Notes: generated by a model not told the origin, from the sequence alone. 36,715 bases of DNA from Candidatus Fermentithermobacillaceae bacterium (GCA_012842425.1 DUSU01000029.1:1-36715); one strand, 5' to 3'; positions 1 to 8,413 are shown, counted from the stretch's first letter. Program-made: numbers and translations.

Positions 1-1
1 C

Positions 2-934
2 CCTACCGTAAACAAGCTGGAAGAGATGGCGGCCGAGAAGGTGGGCAAGGAAGCCGCCGTGTACGTGCCCACCGGGACGATGGGAAACCAGACGGCGATC
101 ATGGCGTGGACTTCCCGTGGCGACGAGATCGTCGTTGAGGAGCAAGCCCATATCTACATGTACGAGGTCGGGGGCCCTGCGGTGTTGTCCGGAGTGCAGG
201 TCAGGCCTATTCGCGGGCGGCTCGGCATCATGGACCCTGCCGACGTAAAGGCGGCCATTAGGGCGGAGAACATCCACTTCCCCAAGACCAGCCTCATCTG
301 TATCGAGAACACCCACAACAGGTCCGGCGGGTGCATTGTGCCGCTCGACAACATGAAGGCGATATACGAAGTTGCCCATGAGGCCGGGGCAAAGGTCCAC
401 CTTGACGGTGCCCGCGTCTTCAATGCCGCTATCGGCCTCGGAGTCGACGTGAAGGAGATAACGAAGTACGCCGATTCCGTGCAGTTCTGCCTGTCCAAAG
501 GACTATGCGCGCCCATGGGTTCCATAGTTGCGGGACCCAAGGACTTCGTGAGCCGTGTTCGCAAGTACCGGAAACTCCTGGGTGGCGGGATGAGGCAGGT
601 CGGAGTAGTCGCCGCGGCAGGTATCGTTGCCCTTACTAAGATGGTGGACCGGCTCGCCGAAGACCATGCCAACGCCAAGAGGCTAGCCGAAGGCATAAAC
701 AAGATCCCGGGCCTCACGGTGGAGATGGAGACGGTGCAGACCAACATGGTAGCCGTCCACACCAGGGGCCTTGCGATGGATGGCCCCGACTTCCAGAAAC
801 TTATGAAGTCCCACGGCGTGCTCTTCAACGCAGACTTGCCCTACAGGGTAAGGATGGTCACCCACAACGATGTGACGGCGGCGGATATCGATGAGGCCCT
901 TGAGCGCATCGCCCAAGCGGTGAGGAACAGGTAA
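2..934 (+). CDS. ltaE: Low-specificity L-threonine aldolase, 5'-truncated by the window edge
   Basis: PLP-dependent lyase of fold type I that cleaves L-threonine or L-allo-threonine to glycine and acetaldehyde in the cytosol. The frame is open from base 2, upstream of the first internal ATG at 26, so the gene starts outside the window; 310 residues are present and roughly 30 N-terminal residues are missing compared with the usual length of about 340. Visible family signatures are the [13 protein letters not shown] stretch, the IENTHN and [11 protein letters not shown] motifs (the Asp that contacts the PLP ring), and [16 protein letters not shown], whose Lys (codon 497-499) should form the Schiff base. 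The ending matches the family C-terminus. A long antisense frame covers it but has no family resemblance. Identification is secure; substrate stereospecificity cannot be read from sequence. Confidence 0.93.
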   Translation, partial: PTVNKLEEMAAEKVGKEAAVYVPTGTMGNQTAIMAWTSRGDEIVVEEQAHIYMYEVGGPAVLSGVQVRPIRGRLGIMDPADVKAAIRAENIHFPKTSLICIENTHNRSGGCIVPLDNMKAIYEVAHEAGAKVHLDGARVFNAAIGLGVDVKEITKYADSVQFCLSKGLCAPMGSIVAGPKDFVSRVRKYRKLLGGGMRQVGVVAAAGIVALTKMVDRLAEDHANAKRLAEGINKIPGLTVEMETVQTNMVAVHTRGLAMDGPDFQKLMKSHGVLFNADLPYRVRMVTHNDVTAADIDEALERIAQAVRNR

Positions 935-1067
935 CCGCGCATAACTGCATGTGGTGCAGGCGACTGTAGGTAAGGCAACTGCAGATAGCTGACGATAACC
1001 GAAGGTTACCCGAGGAAGAGCAGTTGAAGGAGCAGATTAATCAGAGAGAATCAGCAAGGTGAACGAT

Positions 1068-2507
1068 ATGAGCCAGATGGGGCTATTCGGAAAGGTCGAG
1101 GAAGACCGGCGGACCGCGGGCAATGCGGGTTCCAAAGAAGCCGTCGAACATCCGGGGAGAGGTCAGGCCGGCGAAGAGGTATCCGCCCTTCTGGTAATAC
1201 CGCCCGATGCCCCTCTGGCCCTACGCATGACCCCCCGCTCTTTCGATGAGTTCGTCGGCCAGGAAGACGTTGTCGGCCCCGGCAAGGCCCTCAGAAAGGC
1301 CATTGAAGGAGACAGGATACCCTCCATGCTCTTCTGGGGACCGCCGGGCACGGGCAAGACATGCCTCGCGAGGCTCGTCGCAATGAAGACGAAGTCTGTC
1401 TTCAGGGAGCTCTCGGCGGTGACTTCCGGCGTCCAGGATGTGCGAAACGTAGTCGCGGAAGCCCGAAAGAACAGGGAGCGGGGGAAGCGGACCATACTCT
1501 TCCTGGATGAAATCCATCGCTTCAACAAAGCCCAGCAAGACGCCCTTCTGCCCCATGTCGAGAAGGGAACCATAGCCCTCATAGGTGCGACCACCGAGAA
1601 CCCGTACTTCGCGGTGAACCCGGCACTTCTCTCGAGGATGCAGATCTTCTCCTTCAAGCACCTTGAGCCGCGCCATATTGAGGAGATAGTCAAGCGGGCG
1701 GTGGAAGATAGCGAAAGGGGACTGGCCGCAGGTGGAACCGGTGAGGCGGGCCCGGAGGGCGAAGCCGGAGAGAGAGTCCAACTGGGCACAGGAGTCCTCG
1801 AGCATATCGTGACCTTCTCTAAAGGTGACGGCCGCGTGGCTCTGAACCTGCTCGAAGCGTTGTACAATGTCTCGAAGGCTCAGGAAGGGCAAGACGGAAA
1901 GGTGGTCCTAACCCTTGAGCGGGCGCTTGAGATAACCCAGAGCCCACGACTCTTCTACGACAAACTGGGCGACCAGCACTACGACATAATCTCCGCCTTC
2001 ATAAAGAGCATGAGAGGCAGCGACCCGGATGCCACTGTCTATTGGCTGGCCCGAATGCTCGAATCCGGAGAAGACCCGAGGTTCGTTGCCCGGCGCATAG
2101 TCATCTGCGCGTCCGAGGATGTTGGGCTTGCCGATCCAATGGCGCTTTTGGTCGCCGAAGCGGCTTTCAGGGCATCGGAACACATAGGGATGCCCGAGGC
2201 GCAGATTCCCCTTGCTCATGCGGCCCTGTATGTGGCTCTTGCCCCGAAGTCCAACTCAGCCTGGGCTGCTCTTGATGCCGCCATAGGGGCGGTGCGCGAG
2301 AAACCCGCGTATCCCGTCCCGCCTCACCTGCGAGGCACTGGGTATTCGGGCGCCCAGAAGCTGGGCCACGGAGTGGGCTACAAGTACGCCCACAATTACC
2401 CCGGGCATTGGGTAGACCAGCAGTACCTCCCAGATGAACTCCAAGGCACGACCTTCTACAAGAAAGGCGAGCACGATATCGAAAACAGGGGTAGACCCCG
2501 GACGTAA
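1068..2507 (+). CDS. rarA: Replication-associated recombination protein A (RarA/MgsA AAA+ ATPase)
   Basis: AAA+ clamp-loader-like ATPase that acts at stalled replication forks. The 479-residue product has the N-terminal RMTPRSFDEFVGQEDVVGPG segment, Walker A GPPGTGKT, Walker B FLDEIHRF, sensor GATTENPYFAVNPALLSR, and the C-terminal RarA tetramerisation part (DQHYDIISAFIKSMRGSD, and near the end HNYPGHWVDQQYLPDEL). An in-frame GTG at 1059 lies inside AAGGTG (1056-1061), which is well placed as the ribosome binding site for ATG 1068, so I take 1068 as the start. An insert rich in Gly and Glu around bases 1720-1785 lengthens the lid region. It follows the threonine aldolase after 133 bases that hold only short weak hairpins. 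It may head a run of same-strand genes to 5.0 kb. Confidence 0.95.
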   Translation: MSQMGLFGKVEEDRRTAGNAGSKEAVEHPGRGQAGEEVSALLVIPPDAPLALRMTPRSFDEFVGQEDVVGPGKALRKAIEGDRIPSMLFWGPPGTGKTCLARLVAMKTKSVFRELSAVTSGVQDVRNVVAEARKNRERGKRTILFLDEIHRFNKAQQDALLPHVEKGTIALIGATTENPYFAVNPALLSRMQIFSFKHLEPRHIEEIVKRAVEDSERGLAAGGTGEAGPEGEAGERVQLGTGVLEHIVTFSKGDGRVALNLLEALYNVSKAQEGQDGKVVLTLERALEITQSPRLFYDKLGDQHYDIISAFIKSMRGSDPDATVYWLARMLESGEDPRFVARRIVICASEDVGLADPMALLVAEAAFRASEHIGMPEAQIPLAHAALYVALAPKSNSAWAALDAAIGAVREKPAYPVPPHLRGTGYSGAQKLGHGVGYKYAHNYPGHWVDQQYLPDELQGTTFYKKGEHDIENRGRPRT

Positions 2508-2568
2508 CCAATAAGCAGGTATCTCTTTCCCCTCTTTCGGGCAGAATCCAGTCGGGAGGCGTTAGCAC

Positions 2569-2862
2569 TTGATCTGTCCGAAATGCCGGTCTAGAGCGAC
2601 CGGGAGGATTGGCCAAAACCAGTACTACTGCTGGGACTGCAGCATTGAGTTCGTCCCCACGGGGGACGGTTTCCGGATGTACCGCTTGGAGCCTGACGGC
2701 ACCACGGTCCTAGACTCCCTTGAGGCTGTTAGCCCCCGCGACCAAGTATTGGGAGACGGGATGTTGACCGGTACCGTCATTGATGGCGTGCCGCCGGGAG
2801 AAACTGAAGACATGAAGGTCGCCGGCCAAGTCCCGGGGCTTAACGGCAAGAGTCCGGCGTAG
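2569..2862 (+). CDS. Small zinc-ribbon protein, function unknown
   Basis: A 97-residue protein starting at TTG 2569, nine bases after GGGAGG (2554-2559). The N-terminus has two cysteine pairs, CPKC (residues 3-6) and CWDC, about 15 residues apart and separated by RIGQNQYY, the layout of a rubredoxin/TFIIB-like zinc ribbon. The remainder is acidic and probably flexible. Its stop codon directly abuts the next ORF, and it sits between rarA and the small membrane protein, so co-transcription is likely. The family looks like the small zinc-ribbon proteins common in Clostridia; no function can be assigned. The coding call rests on the Cys pattern, the ribosome binding site and the tight packing. 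Confidence 0.75.
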   Translation: MICPKCRSRATGRIGQNQYYCWDCSIEFVPTGDGFRMYRLEPDGTTVLDSLEAVSPRDQVLGDGMLTGTVIDGVPPGETEDMKVAGQVPGLNGKSPA

Positions 2863-2895
2863 ATGCAGCTGTTCGCAGGGGAGGGACAGAGACTC

Positions 2896-3096
2896 ATGAA
2901 AAACCGCTCTTTCTGGGATGGCTTAGCAATGGGAACCGCAGCAGGGCTTATGCTCAGCATGGTTATGCTCATGACCAGGAGGCGCGAGATGTCTCCCATG
3001 GAGCGTACCAGGATGGTTGTCGGGCGAACCGCAAGGCAGGCAGCAAGACGGGCTCGCGGCGTATTGAGCGATATGGCGGGAAGGTTCTCTGGCTAA
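2896..3096 (+). CDS. Small single-pass membrane protein, YtxH-like in layout
   Basis: About 66 residues: a short polar N-terminus (MKNRSFWDGLAMG), one hydrophobic segment rich in Ala, Gly, Leu and Met (about residues 9-27), then a strongly basic tail with many Arg residues. This resembles small YtxH-type proteins, but similarity is too weak to name it. The frame is open from ATG 2863, directly after the stop of the zinc-ribbon gene, but GGGGAGGG (2877-2884) favours ATG 2896. It ends 10 bases before the next gene. No function assigned. Confidence 0.6.
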   Translation: MKNRSFWDGLAMGTAAGLMLSMVMLMTRRREMSPMERTRMVVGRTARQAARRARGVLSDMAGRFSG

Positions 3097-3106
3097 CCCT
3101 AATGCT

Positions 3107-4120
3107 TTGAAAAGGGCACTGGTAAGTGCCCTTTTCCTTTCCCTCGGAGCGCTTTTCCTCTTTGCGGTCCGGCAGGTCCTGCCGCCCTTTATCATAGCGG
3201 CCTTTCTGAGCTACATCCTGGAGCCGGTGGTTAGCGCCGTGCAAGGTCAAGGCCTCTCCCGCACGAGGAGCATACTGCTGGTCTATTTCTTACTGGCCTG
3301 TCTATTGGGCATTCTCGTTATCTTCTTCATACCGGCCTTCGTGAAAGACATCCAGGGGCTCGCCGCTCAGATCCCCAGAGTGATCGGCTTGGTCCAAGCC
3401 CATGCCCTGAGCGCCAAAGAGATAGTCATTAGGTACAACCTTCCTGCGGGGATCGAGCGGGGCGTCATCGACTCTCTGCTTAAGGCCGAAGAGTTCCTCG
3501 GAAACATAGGCAGCAACGCGTTTGCCTACTTCCTATCGTCGGCGACAGCGGTGTCTTACATGGTGGTGGCCCCGATCATCAGCTACTACATGCTGAGGGA
3601 TCTGAACCAGTGGCGGCGCCGCGCCCTCGTGGCCATGGCCCGCTATCCACTTCCCTATGTCGACCTACTTACGGATATTGACCGCGTGATCACCGGTTTT
3701 GTCCGCGGCCAGACCATAGTGGCTGCTGTTGTCGCTGCCCTGGTGTCTATGGCGGCCCACATCCTCGGGCTGAGGTACGGGGTTGTGCTGGGACTCGTGG
3801 CCGGACTCGGCGAGTTCGTACCTATTTTTGGTCCTCTCTTTGCCTCGATTCCCGTCATCCTGGCGGGGCTCATGAAGTCATTCTCCACCGGTGTCTGGGC
3901 GCTTGTGATCGTGGTGGTGATCCAGTGGTTTGACGCCAACATCGTGGTGCCCAGGGTCACCGGAGCGCGCGTAGGCCTGCATCCCCTGTGGATCCTCTTT
4001 TCTCTCATGGCCAGCGGGAAGCTCTTGGGCTTCTGGGGTCTCTTTCTCGGCGTCCCTATAGCAGGAATGCTGTCCGCCTTTTTCCGCTTCCTGAGGGCCC
4101 TCTATTCCCGGGAGGCGTGA
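3107..4120 (+). CDS. AI-2E family transporter (PerM/YtvI-type permease)
   Basis: Polytopic inner-membrane protein of 337 residues, a normal length for the family. Hydrophobic segments come in the family order: two at the N-terminus (residues about 5-35), one near 60-80, a soluble stretch with amphipathic helices, then several segments from about residue 145 to the end. Family signatures are PFIIAAFLSYILEPVV near the start, and GLVAGLGEFVPIFGP followed by IQWFDANIVVPRVTGARVGLHPLWIL in the second half. The family includes AI-2 exporters, Na+(Li+)/H+ antiporters and sporulation-linked members such as YtvI, so the substrate cannot be stated. The start is a TTG 10 bases after the previous stop with no strong ribosome site, which suggests translational coupling. 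Confidence 0.88.
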   Translation: MKRALVSALFLSLGALFLFAVRQVLPPFIIAAFLSYILEPVVSAVQGQGLSRTRSILLVYFLLACLLGILVIFFIPAFVKDIQGLAAQIPRVIGLVQAHALSAKEIVIRYNLPAGIERGVIDSLLKAEEFLGNIGSNAFAYFLSSATAVSYMVVAPIISYYMLRDLNQWRRRALVAMARYPLPYVDLLTDIDRVITGFVRGQTIVAAVVAALVSMAAHILGLRYGVVLGLVAGLGEFVPIFGPLFASIPVILAGLMKSFSTGVWALVIVVVIQWFDANIVVPRVTGARVGLHPLWILFSLMASGKLLGFWGLFLGVPIAGMLSAFFRFLRALYSREA

Positions 4121-4176
4121 AACTTCCGGAGGATTTGGCCGGGCGAAGGAGAAGCTTTCCTTTGGAGGGGATGGAA

Positions 4177-5028
4177 ATGGCGCCTTATATTGGAGTCATT
4201 GGAGCAGGTACGATGGGACGTGGGATCGCCGAAGCAGCACTGGTTTCCGGGTTTTCCGTGATCCTGCTCGACACATCGGAGGAACTGGCCGGGAGAGGTG
4301 TGTCGGCCATCAAGAAAAGCCTTGAGCGCGGAGTCGAGAAAGGAAGGATAACCGCCGAGTCTATGGAGGAGATGATGGGCCGGCTCACATCCGGACAGGA
4401 ATACTCGCTCCTCAAGGACTGCAGCGTGGTCATCGAGGCCGTATACGAAGACCTTGACGTAAAGTGTTCGGTCCTGTCGGCCGTTTCACGTGTCGTAGGA
4501 CCCGAGACTCTCATAGGGACCAATACATCATCTCTTTCGGTCTCGAAGATGGCTGATGCGGTAGCTCTTCCCGAGCGGTTCGTTGGGATCCACTTCTTCA
4601 ACCCCGTGCCCGTCATGAAACTGGTTGAGATCGTTCCCGGCGAGAGCACGACCGCGAGCACTCTTGAGCGTGCCCGGGAATTTGCTCAGCACATGGGAAA
4701 GACCCCGGTGGTCGTAAAAGAGTCTCCGGGCTTTGTGGTGAACAGGCTCCTGTGCCCTCTCATGAATGAGGCCGCATACCTGCTTATGGAGGGCGTGGCC
4801 TCCGCCGAGGACATCGACACGGCCATGAAACTCGGGGCGAATCATCCGATCGGCCCTCTCGCACTGGCAGACCTGGTGGGCATAGACGTATTGTTGGCCA
4901 TCATGGAGGTCCTTCACTCCGAGATAGGTGACGAGAAGTACAAGCCTTGCCCGCTGCTACGCGAGATGGTGGAGAAAGGGCATCTCGGCAGAAAGACGGG
5001 CCAAGGCTTTTTCACGTACGCCAGGTAG
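4177..5028 (+). CDS. hbd: 3-hydroxybutyryl-CoA dehydrogenase
   Basis: NAD(P)-dependent oxidoreductase that interconverts acetoacetyl-CoA and 3-hydroxybutyryl-CoA in butyrate-type metabolism or beta-oxidation. The 283-residue product matches the stand-alone clostridial enzyme (about 282). Visible are the N-terminal Rossmann motif IGVIGAGTMGRGIA, the catalytic-region signature GIHFFNPVPVMKLVEIV (catalytic His), VVKESPGFVVNRLL, and the C-terminal dimerisation domain ending KTGQGFFTYAR. The frame is open far upstream, overlapping the permease gene, but GGAGGGG at 4164-4170 sits 6 bases before ATG 4177; ATG 4171 would directly abut it. No other butyrate-pathway gene lies nearby. It converges on the next gene. 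Confidence 0.93.
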   Translation: MAPYIGVIGAGTMGRGIAEAALVSGFSVILLDTSEELAGRGVSAIKKSLERGVEKGRITAESMEEMMGRLTSGQEYSLLKDCSVVIEAVYEDLDVKCSVLSAVSRVVGPETLIGTNTSSLSVSKMADAVALPERFVGIHFFNPVPVMKLVEIVPGESTTASTLERAREFAQHMGKTPVVVKESPGFVVNRLLCPLMNEAAYLLMEGVASAEDIDTAMKLGANHPIGPLALADLVGIDVLLAIMEVLHSEIGDEKYKPCPLLREMVEKGHLGRKTGQGFFTYAR

Positions 5029-5060
5029 AACGCTCCCGGATTTCGGAATGCACCTAGAGC

Positions 5061-5549
5061 CTAGAGCTTGTAGCCGATCTTCCTGAGGAACGAATGGCGC
5101 CACTCGATTCCTTCGGGGCCTTCGACACCTTTGGGCGGGTAGCCGTCGATGACGCCCATGATGCCCCGGCCTTGTTCTGACTTGGCCACCACTACTTGGA
5201 CGGGGTTGGCCGTGGCGCAGAAGATGGAGACTACCTCGGGAACGGCTTGGATATTGCGGAGCACGTTAATGGGGAAGCCATTTTCCATGAAGATGAGGAA
5301 CGCATGCCCGGTCCCAAGCGCCAGGGCATTTTTCTTTGCCAGGTCAATGAGCTTGTCATCATTGCCGCTGGCCCTTACCAGGCACTCCCCGCTGGCTTCC
5401 AGGAACGCAATGCCGAACTTGATCCCGCCACCGGCGTTGGCCATCGCCTCGTGGAGGTCTTCCACCGTCTTTATGAAATGTGACTGGCCGATGATCACGT
5501 TTAGGTTCTCCGGCTTTTCGATCTTGACCAGTTCGAACTCGAGAGACAT
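5061..5549 (-). CDS. Adenosine-specific kinase family protein (PF04008)
   Basis: A 162-residue cytosolic protein that begins MSLEFELVKIEKPENLNVI and carries the conserved stretches IIGQSHFIKTVEDLHEAMA, GIKFGIAFLEASG and GTGHAFLIFMENGFPINVL, typical of the small family annotated as adenosine-specific kinase in archaea and thermophilic bacteria. The family name comes from structural and ligand data, and physiological evidence is thin. The start at 5549 is chosen for AAGGAGG eight bases upstream; a longer open frame to 5702 overlaps the PIN-domain gene and is not supported. It lies directly downstream of the AbrB/PIN pair on the same strand and converges with hbd. Confidence 0.85.
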   Translation of the reverse strand: MSLEFELVKIEKPENLNVIIGQSHFIKTVEDLHEAMANAGGGIKFGIAFLEASGECLVRASGNDDKLIDLAKKNALALGTGHAFLIFMENGFPINVLRNIQAVPEVVSIFCATANPVQVVVAKSEQGRGIMGVIDGYPPKGVEGPEGIEWRHSFLRKIGYKL

Positions 5550-5562
5550 CCCTCTTGCCTCC

Positions 5563-6033
5563 TTATGGGTGAGATCCCTGTTGGAATTCAGGGATCTCTT
5601 CGCTATTTCCTTCATGGGGCTTTGGGCCGACGTACAGACAAGGAACCAGCGAAGCCTGCAGCGGGTCTGCTGTGACGAGCGTGGCGCCCCTTTCCCGGGC
5701 AAGCACTACCGCGGATGATGCCGCTTTCCTGAGGCCCGGGCATCCGGCCAGCACCCTGGCGGAGAGCATGGCGAGATCTTGCGTAAGGGGCTCTATCGAA
5801 ACCGGCAGCTGGTCAATGAGCGACGCCAGTTCCTCCAGGGAAGAGGCCATCCCCGAAACCGCCGCCGCATATACCTCAAGTAGCCCGTCTCCTGTTATCT
5901 CAACCTGGGTGCCGCAATCCGCGCACTGTTTGAGGACACGTTGGACGAGCGCACCTCCCGGTGCGCCTTCCAAGAACGCAAGGAGCGCACTGGCATCCAT
6001 CACAAAGGCCGTTTCCTTTCCCGCTTCAGGCAA
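5563..6033 (-). CDS. PIN-domain protein, probable VapC-like toxin nuclease
   Basis: A 156-residue PIN-fold protein. The acidic residues of the metal-dependent RNase site are recognisable: Asp in VMDASALLAFLEG at the N-terminus, Glu in GLLEVYAAA, Asp in LTQDLAMLSA, and Asp in ATLVTADPLQA near the C-terminus. VapC-type toxins with this layout cleave RNA and are neutralised by an antitoxin encoded just upstream. Here the TTG start at 6033 overlaps the stop of the AbrB-type gene by 8 bases, the usual arrangement of such modules. The tail after the last Asp is about 30 residues longer than in a minimal VapC. RNA target unknown; a non-toxic PIN role cannot be excluded. Confidence 0.82.
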   Translation of the reverse strand: MPEAGKETAFVMDASALLAFLEGAPGGALVQRVLKQCADCGTQVEITGDGLLEVYAAAVSGMASSLEELASLIDQLPVSIEPLTQDLAMLSARVLAGCPGLRKAASSAVVLARERGATLVTADPLQASLVPCLYVGPKPHEGNSEEIPEFQQGSHP

Positions 6034-6256
6034 TGCCTTGGGCCCCTTCCTTCGCGCCGCCTTCGTCGTCCCGGGTCTTCTCCTTCTTAAGAAACCCGAG
6101 GCCGGCCGATAGTGGGTCCTCGATCTCGGGCACCAGGACGATTTTCCCGTCTCCGTCGTAAACTCTGAGAAGCGTACCTGCCTTGAGGGCCAGCTTGCGA
6201 CGCACCTCGGCCGGGATCACGATCTGGCCCTTTGCCGACATAGTCACTTTGAGCAA
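6026..6256 (-). CDS. AbrB/SpoVT-type swapped-hairpin DNA-binding protein, probable antitoxin
   Basis: A 76-residue protein whose N-terminal half is a classic AbrB fold: VTMSAKGQIVIPAEVRRKL followed by LKAGTLLRVYDGDGKIVLVPEI. The C-terminal tail is charged (KKEKTRDDEGG) and likely disordered until bound to its partner, as in antitoxins. AAAGGAGG (6268-6275) lies 11 bases before TTG 6256; GTG 6247 and ATG 6241 are alternatives. Longer open frames toward 6382 lack support. Overlap with the PIN gene argues for a toxin-antitoxin operon, probably autorepressed. AbrB-type antitoxins are paired with PIN toxins in many bacteria. Confidence 0.85.
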   Translation of the reverse strand: MLKVTMSAKGQIVIPAEVRRKLALKAGTLLRVYDGDGKIVLVPEIEDPLSAGLGFLKKEKTRDDEGGAKEGAQGIA

Positions 6257-6467
6257 ACTAGTATCCGCCTCCTTTGCCGTAGGTGGGGACCTCTTTCTAA
6301 GTATCTGCAGCGCTCCCCGCCGCAACCGCCCCGGGACGACGAAACCATGCACATACGTGTAAATTGGCCTCTTGGGACGCAAGATGACTCCTGTTGAGGT
6401 TGAAATTCATATGTTTCTAGTCAGAAGATATCTCTAGAGGCGAAAGGATACTGTAGGGGGTTAGATG

Positions 6468-6707
6468 ATGGCCGAGCACAACGTCAAGGTTTACTCAACG
6501 CCCAGCTGCCCGTGGTGTGTGAGGGCTAAGGCCTATCTGCAGGAGAACGGCATACCGTTTACCGAGGTAGATGTCTCTCAAGACATATCGTCCGCCCGGG
6601 AGATGGTGAAGATCTCAGGCCAGATGGGAGTCCCAGTCATCACGATCGACGGAAATGTGGTAGTCGGTTTCGACAAGAAGCGCATCGATCAGCTCCTAGG
6701 TCTGTAA
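6468..6707 (+). CDS. Glutaredoxin-like thiol-disulfide oxidoreductase
   Basis: A 79-residue single-domain glutaredoxin/NrdH-like protein. It has the N-terminal beta strand VKVYSTPSCPWCVRAKAYL with a CPWC dithiol active site, the cis-proline segment GVPVITIDG and the closing VVVGFDKKRIDQLL. Such proteins in anaerobes reduce disulfides with electrons from thioredoxin reductase-like enzymes. AGGGGG (6455-6460) lies 7 bases before ATG 6468 and only 4 before ATG 6465, so 6468 is slightly preferred. It is transcribed divergently from the AbrB/PIN pair and is followed by two hairpins before the MATE gene. Confidence 0.93.
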   Translation: MAEHNVKVYSTPSCPWCVRAKAYLQENGIPFTEVDVSQDISSAREMVKISGQMGVPVITIDGNVVVGFDKKRIDQLLGL

Positions 6708-6739
6708 GTTTCACAAGTTCTGCGGGTCGATAGGAATCG

Positions 6740-6768
6740 GTCAAGGTACCTGCCTGGTTTACCTTGAC
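6740..6768. repeat. Perfect 9-bp inverted repeat downstream of the glutaredoxin gene
   Basis: GTCAAGGTA (6740-6748) and TACCTTGAC (6760-6768) are exact reverse complements separated by 11 bases. No T-run follows, so it is not a typical intrinsic terminator. It could be an operator for a dimeric regulator or part of a structured leader. Confidence 0.5.
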
Positions 6769-6782
6769 ATCCTCTCTATCCG

Positions 6783-6816
6783 GACGAGAGGGCCCCGGGG
6801 TGGGTCCTCTCGTCTT
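6783..6816 (+). terminator. Hairpin between the glutaredoxin and MATE genes, probable terminator
   Basis: GACGAGAGG (6783-6791) pairs perfectly with CCTCTCGTC (6806-6814). Three further G-C pairs and one G-T extend the stem to about 13 bp with a six-base loop. Only a short broken T-rich stretch follows, so termination would be weak; attenuation in a MATE leader is an alternative. Confidence 0.45.
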
Positions 6817-6832
6817 GTACTTCAGTTTGACG

Positions 6833-6838
6833 TATAAT
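6833..6838 (+). promoter_or_regulatory. Candidate -10 element upstream of the MATE gene
   Basis: A perfect TATAAT stands about 80 bases before the chosen MATE start, after the hairpin. No good -35 hexamer is present at 16-18 bases, so this is only a candidate. Confidence 0.3.
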
Positions 6839-6916
6839 TCAGTAGGCGAAATAACTCCAGTAACTCATCAGCCACATCAAAAAAGATGCAGAGCCCGCCG
6901 TAGGGGCGGACGTGCA

Positions 6917-8413
6917 ATGGGCGGAGGTGGCCTCTTGGGAGCGGTGAGACCGGAGCCGGATGCAAGACAAACTGAGGGAGAAGCGCTCAAGTCATATCCG
7001 GAGTCCAGTAAAGAACATGAGTTTCAACATCAATCGGCTCTTTCCCGCTTAATCGGGCGGCTCTTTGGCGCCGACGCGCAGTCTAGGCTTATCTTGGCCC
7101 GGACATGGGCGCTTGCTTGGCCCGTGGTACTCGAGCAGGCACTTGCCATGGTGGGACAAGTTATCGACATGGCGATGCTGGGAAGGCTGGGCAAGGAGGC
7201 AGTGGCCGCAGTCGGGCTCAGTATGCAGCCGTTCCAGCTAATTCAGGCGACTTTCATGGGGCTTTCGGTAGGCACGACGGCGCTGGTTGCCCGCGCCACG
7301 GGTGCCGGAAACAGGGAAGAAGCGGGACAGGTTGCAGGCCAGGCCCTGATAGTCGCGTTCATCTTCGGGCTCGCCATAAGCCTAATAGGCATTACAAACG
7401 CCGATTGGATAGTCACCTTCATGAAAGCGGAGGAGCCTGTCCGGATAGTGGGCCGCGAGTACGTCAGGATGATGATGCCCGGCATGCTCCTGTTTTTTGT
7501 CTTCACTATCGCCACAGGTGCCCTTCGCGGCGCCGGCGATACGAGGACGCCGATGATCATTAACGTCAGCCTTAACGCGCTCAAGGCTACCAGCAACTAC
7601 CTTCTCATCTTTGGAAACCTTGGGTTCCCCGAGATGGGAGTCGCCGGAGCGGGGTTATCAACAACCATTGCCCGATCTCTGGGCGGGATCGCCATCCTTG
7701 TCGCGTTGTCGCGCAAGAGCAGCAAGCTGCCCGTGAACTGGAAACGAGTGTTTTCCAATTTCGACCTGAGGCTGTTCGGACGCATCCTGAACATAGGCGT
7801 ACCGGCCATGGCAGAGAGGGTCCTGACCTCATCCGGGCAGATCGCTTATGCCAGGCAAGTAGCCGGTCTGGGGACGGAAGCGTATGCCGCCCACTCTTTG
7901 TCGCTTAACGTGGAGTCCTTCTCGTACATGCCCGGCATGGGCTTCGCTACGTCGGCTACCGCCCTTGTGGGACAGCGGTTGGGAGCGAAAGACCCGGAAG
8001 GAGCCGAAAAGAGCGCCATTATCGCGATGAAGATGGGCGTCTTGACGATGGGCACGATGGGGGTCCTCTTCTTCCTGTTCCCCGCCCAATTCCTCAGCAT
8101 TTTCACCAACGATGCCGGCGTTATCGCTAGAGGTGTCCCGCTGGTGCGGATCGTTGCGTTTACGCAGTTTCCGGAGGCATTGGGATTTGTGATCCCCGGT
8201 GCGCTGCGAGGCGCCGGAGACACCCGCATCGCCATGTATGTGACGGTCGCGGGTGTCTGGTGCGTGAGGCTTGGGCTTACCTATGTCCTCATGAACTTCT
8301 TCAACGTTGGCCTCACCGCAGCCTGGTTCGCCATGTTCGCCGACTGGGTCGTCCGCTCGTCCCTTTACTGGGTGAGGCTCAAGAGGGGCAAGTGGAAGGA
8401 GATCAAAGTCTAG
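6917..8413 (+). CDS. MATE family multidrug/toxin exporter
   Basis: Twelve-helix inner-membrane antiporter of the NorM/DinF/MatE superfamily, coupling export of organic cations or other compounds to Na+ or H+. Two homologous halves are visible: each has an ALAWPVVLEQ- or GVPAMAERV-type first helix and a GALRGAGDTRT- or GALRGAGDTRI-type motif (near bases 7522-7550 and 8200-8228). From ATG 6917 the product is 498 residues, including a poorly conserved polar N-terminus of about 55 residues before the first helix. The frame is open from 6764, but that would run through the hairpin and the TATAAT; GTG 6944 is another possible start. Substrate unknown. It ends just before the thiamine riboswitch. 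Confidence 0.9.
   Translation: MGGGGLLGAVRPEPDARQTEGEALKSYPESSKEHEFQHQSALSRLIGRLFGADAQSRLILARTWALAWPVVLEQALAMVGQVIDMAMLGRLGKEAVAAVGLSMQPFQLIQATFMGLSVGTTALVARATGAGNREEAGQVAGQALIVAFIFGLAISLIGITNADWIVTFMKAEEPVRIVGREYVRMMMPGMLLFFVFTIATGALRGAGDTRTPMIINVSLNALKATSNYLLIFGNLGFPEMGVAGAGLSTTIARSLGGIAILVALSRKSSKLPVNWKRVFSNFDLRLFGRILNIGVPAMAERVLTSSGQIAYARQVAGLGTEAYAAHSLSLNVESFSYMPGMGFATSATALVGQRLGAKDPEGAEKSAIIAMKMGVLTMGTMGVLFFLFPAQFLSIFTNDAGVIARGVPLVRIVAFTQFPEALGFVIPGALRGAGDTRIAMYVTVAGVWCVRLGLTYVLMNFFNVGLTAAWFAMFADWVVRSSLYWVRLKRGKWKEIKV

Noticed and set aside
1163-1892. Two overlapping antisense frames opposite rarA
   Set aside because: They lie entirely within a conserved AAA+ gene and have no family features.
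6780-6820. Possible guanidine-III-type riboswitch (starts CCGGACGAG)
   Set aside because: Only the first nine bases resemble that class; the rest folds as a simple hairpin and lacks the conserved second half.
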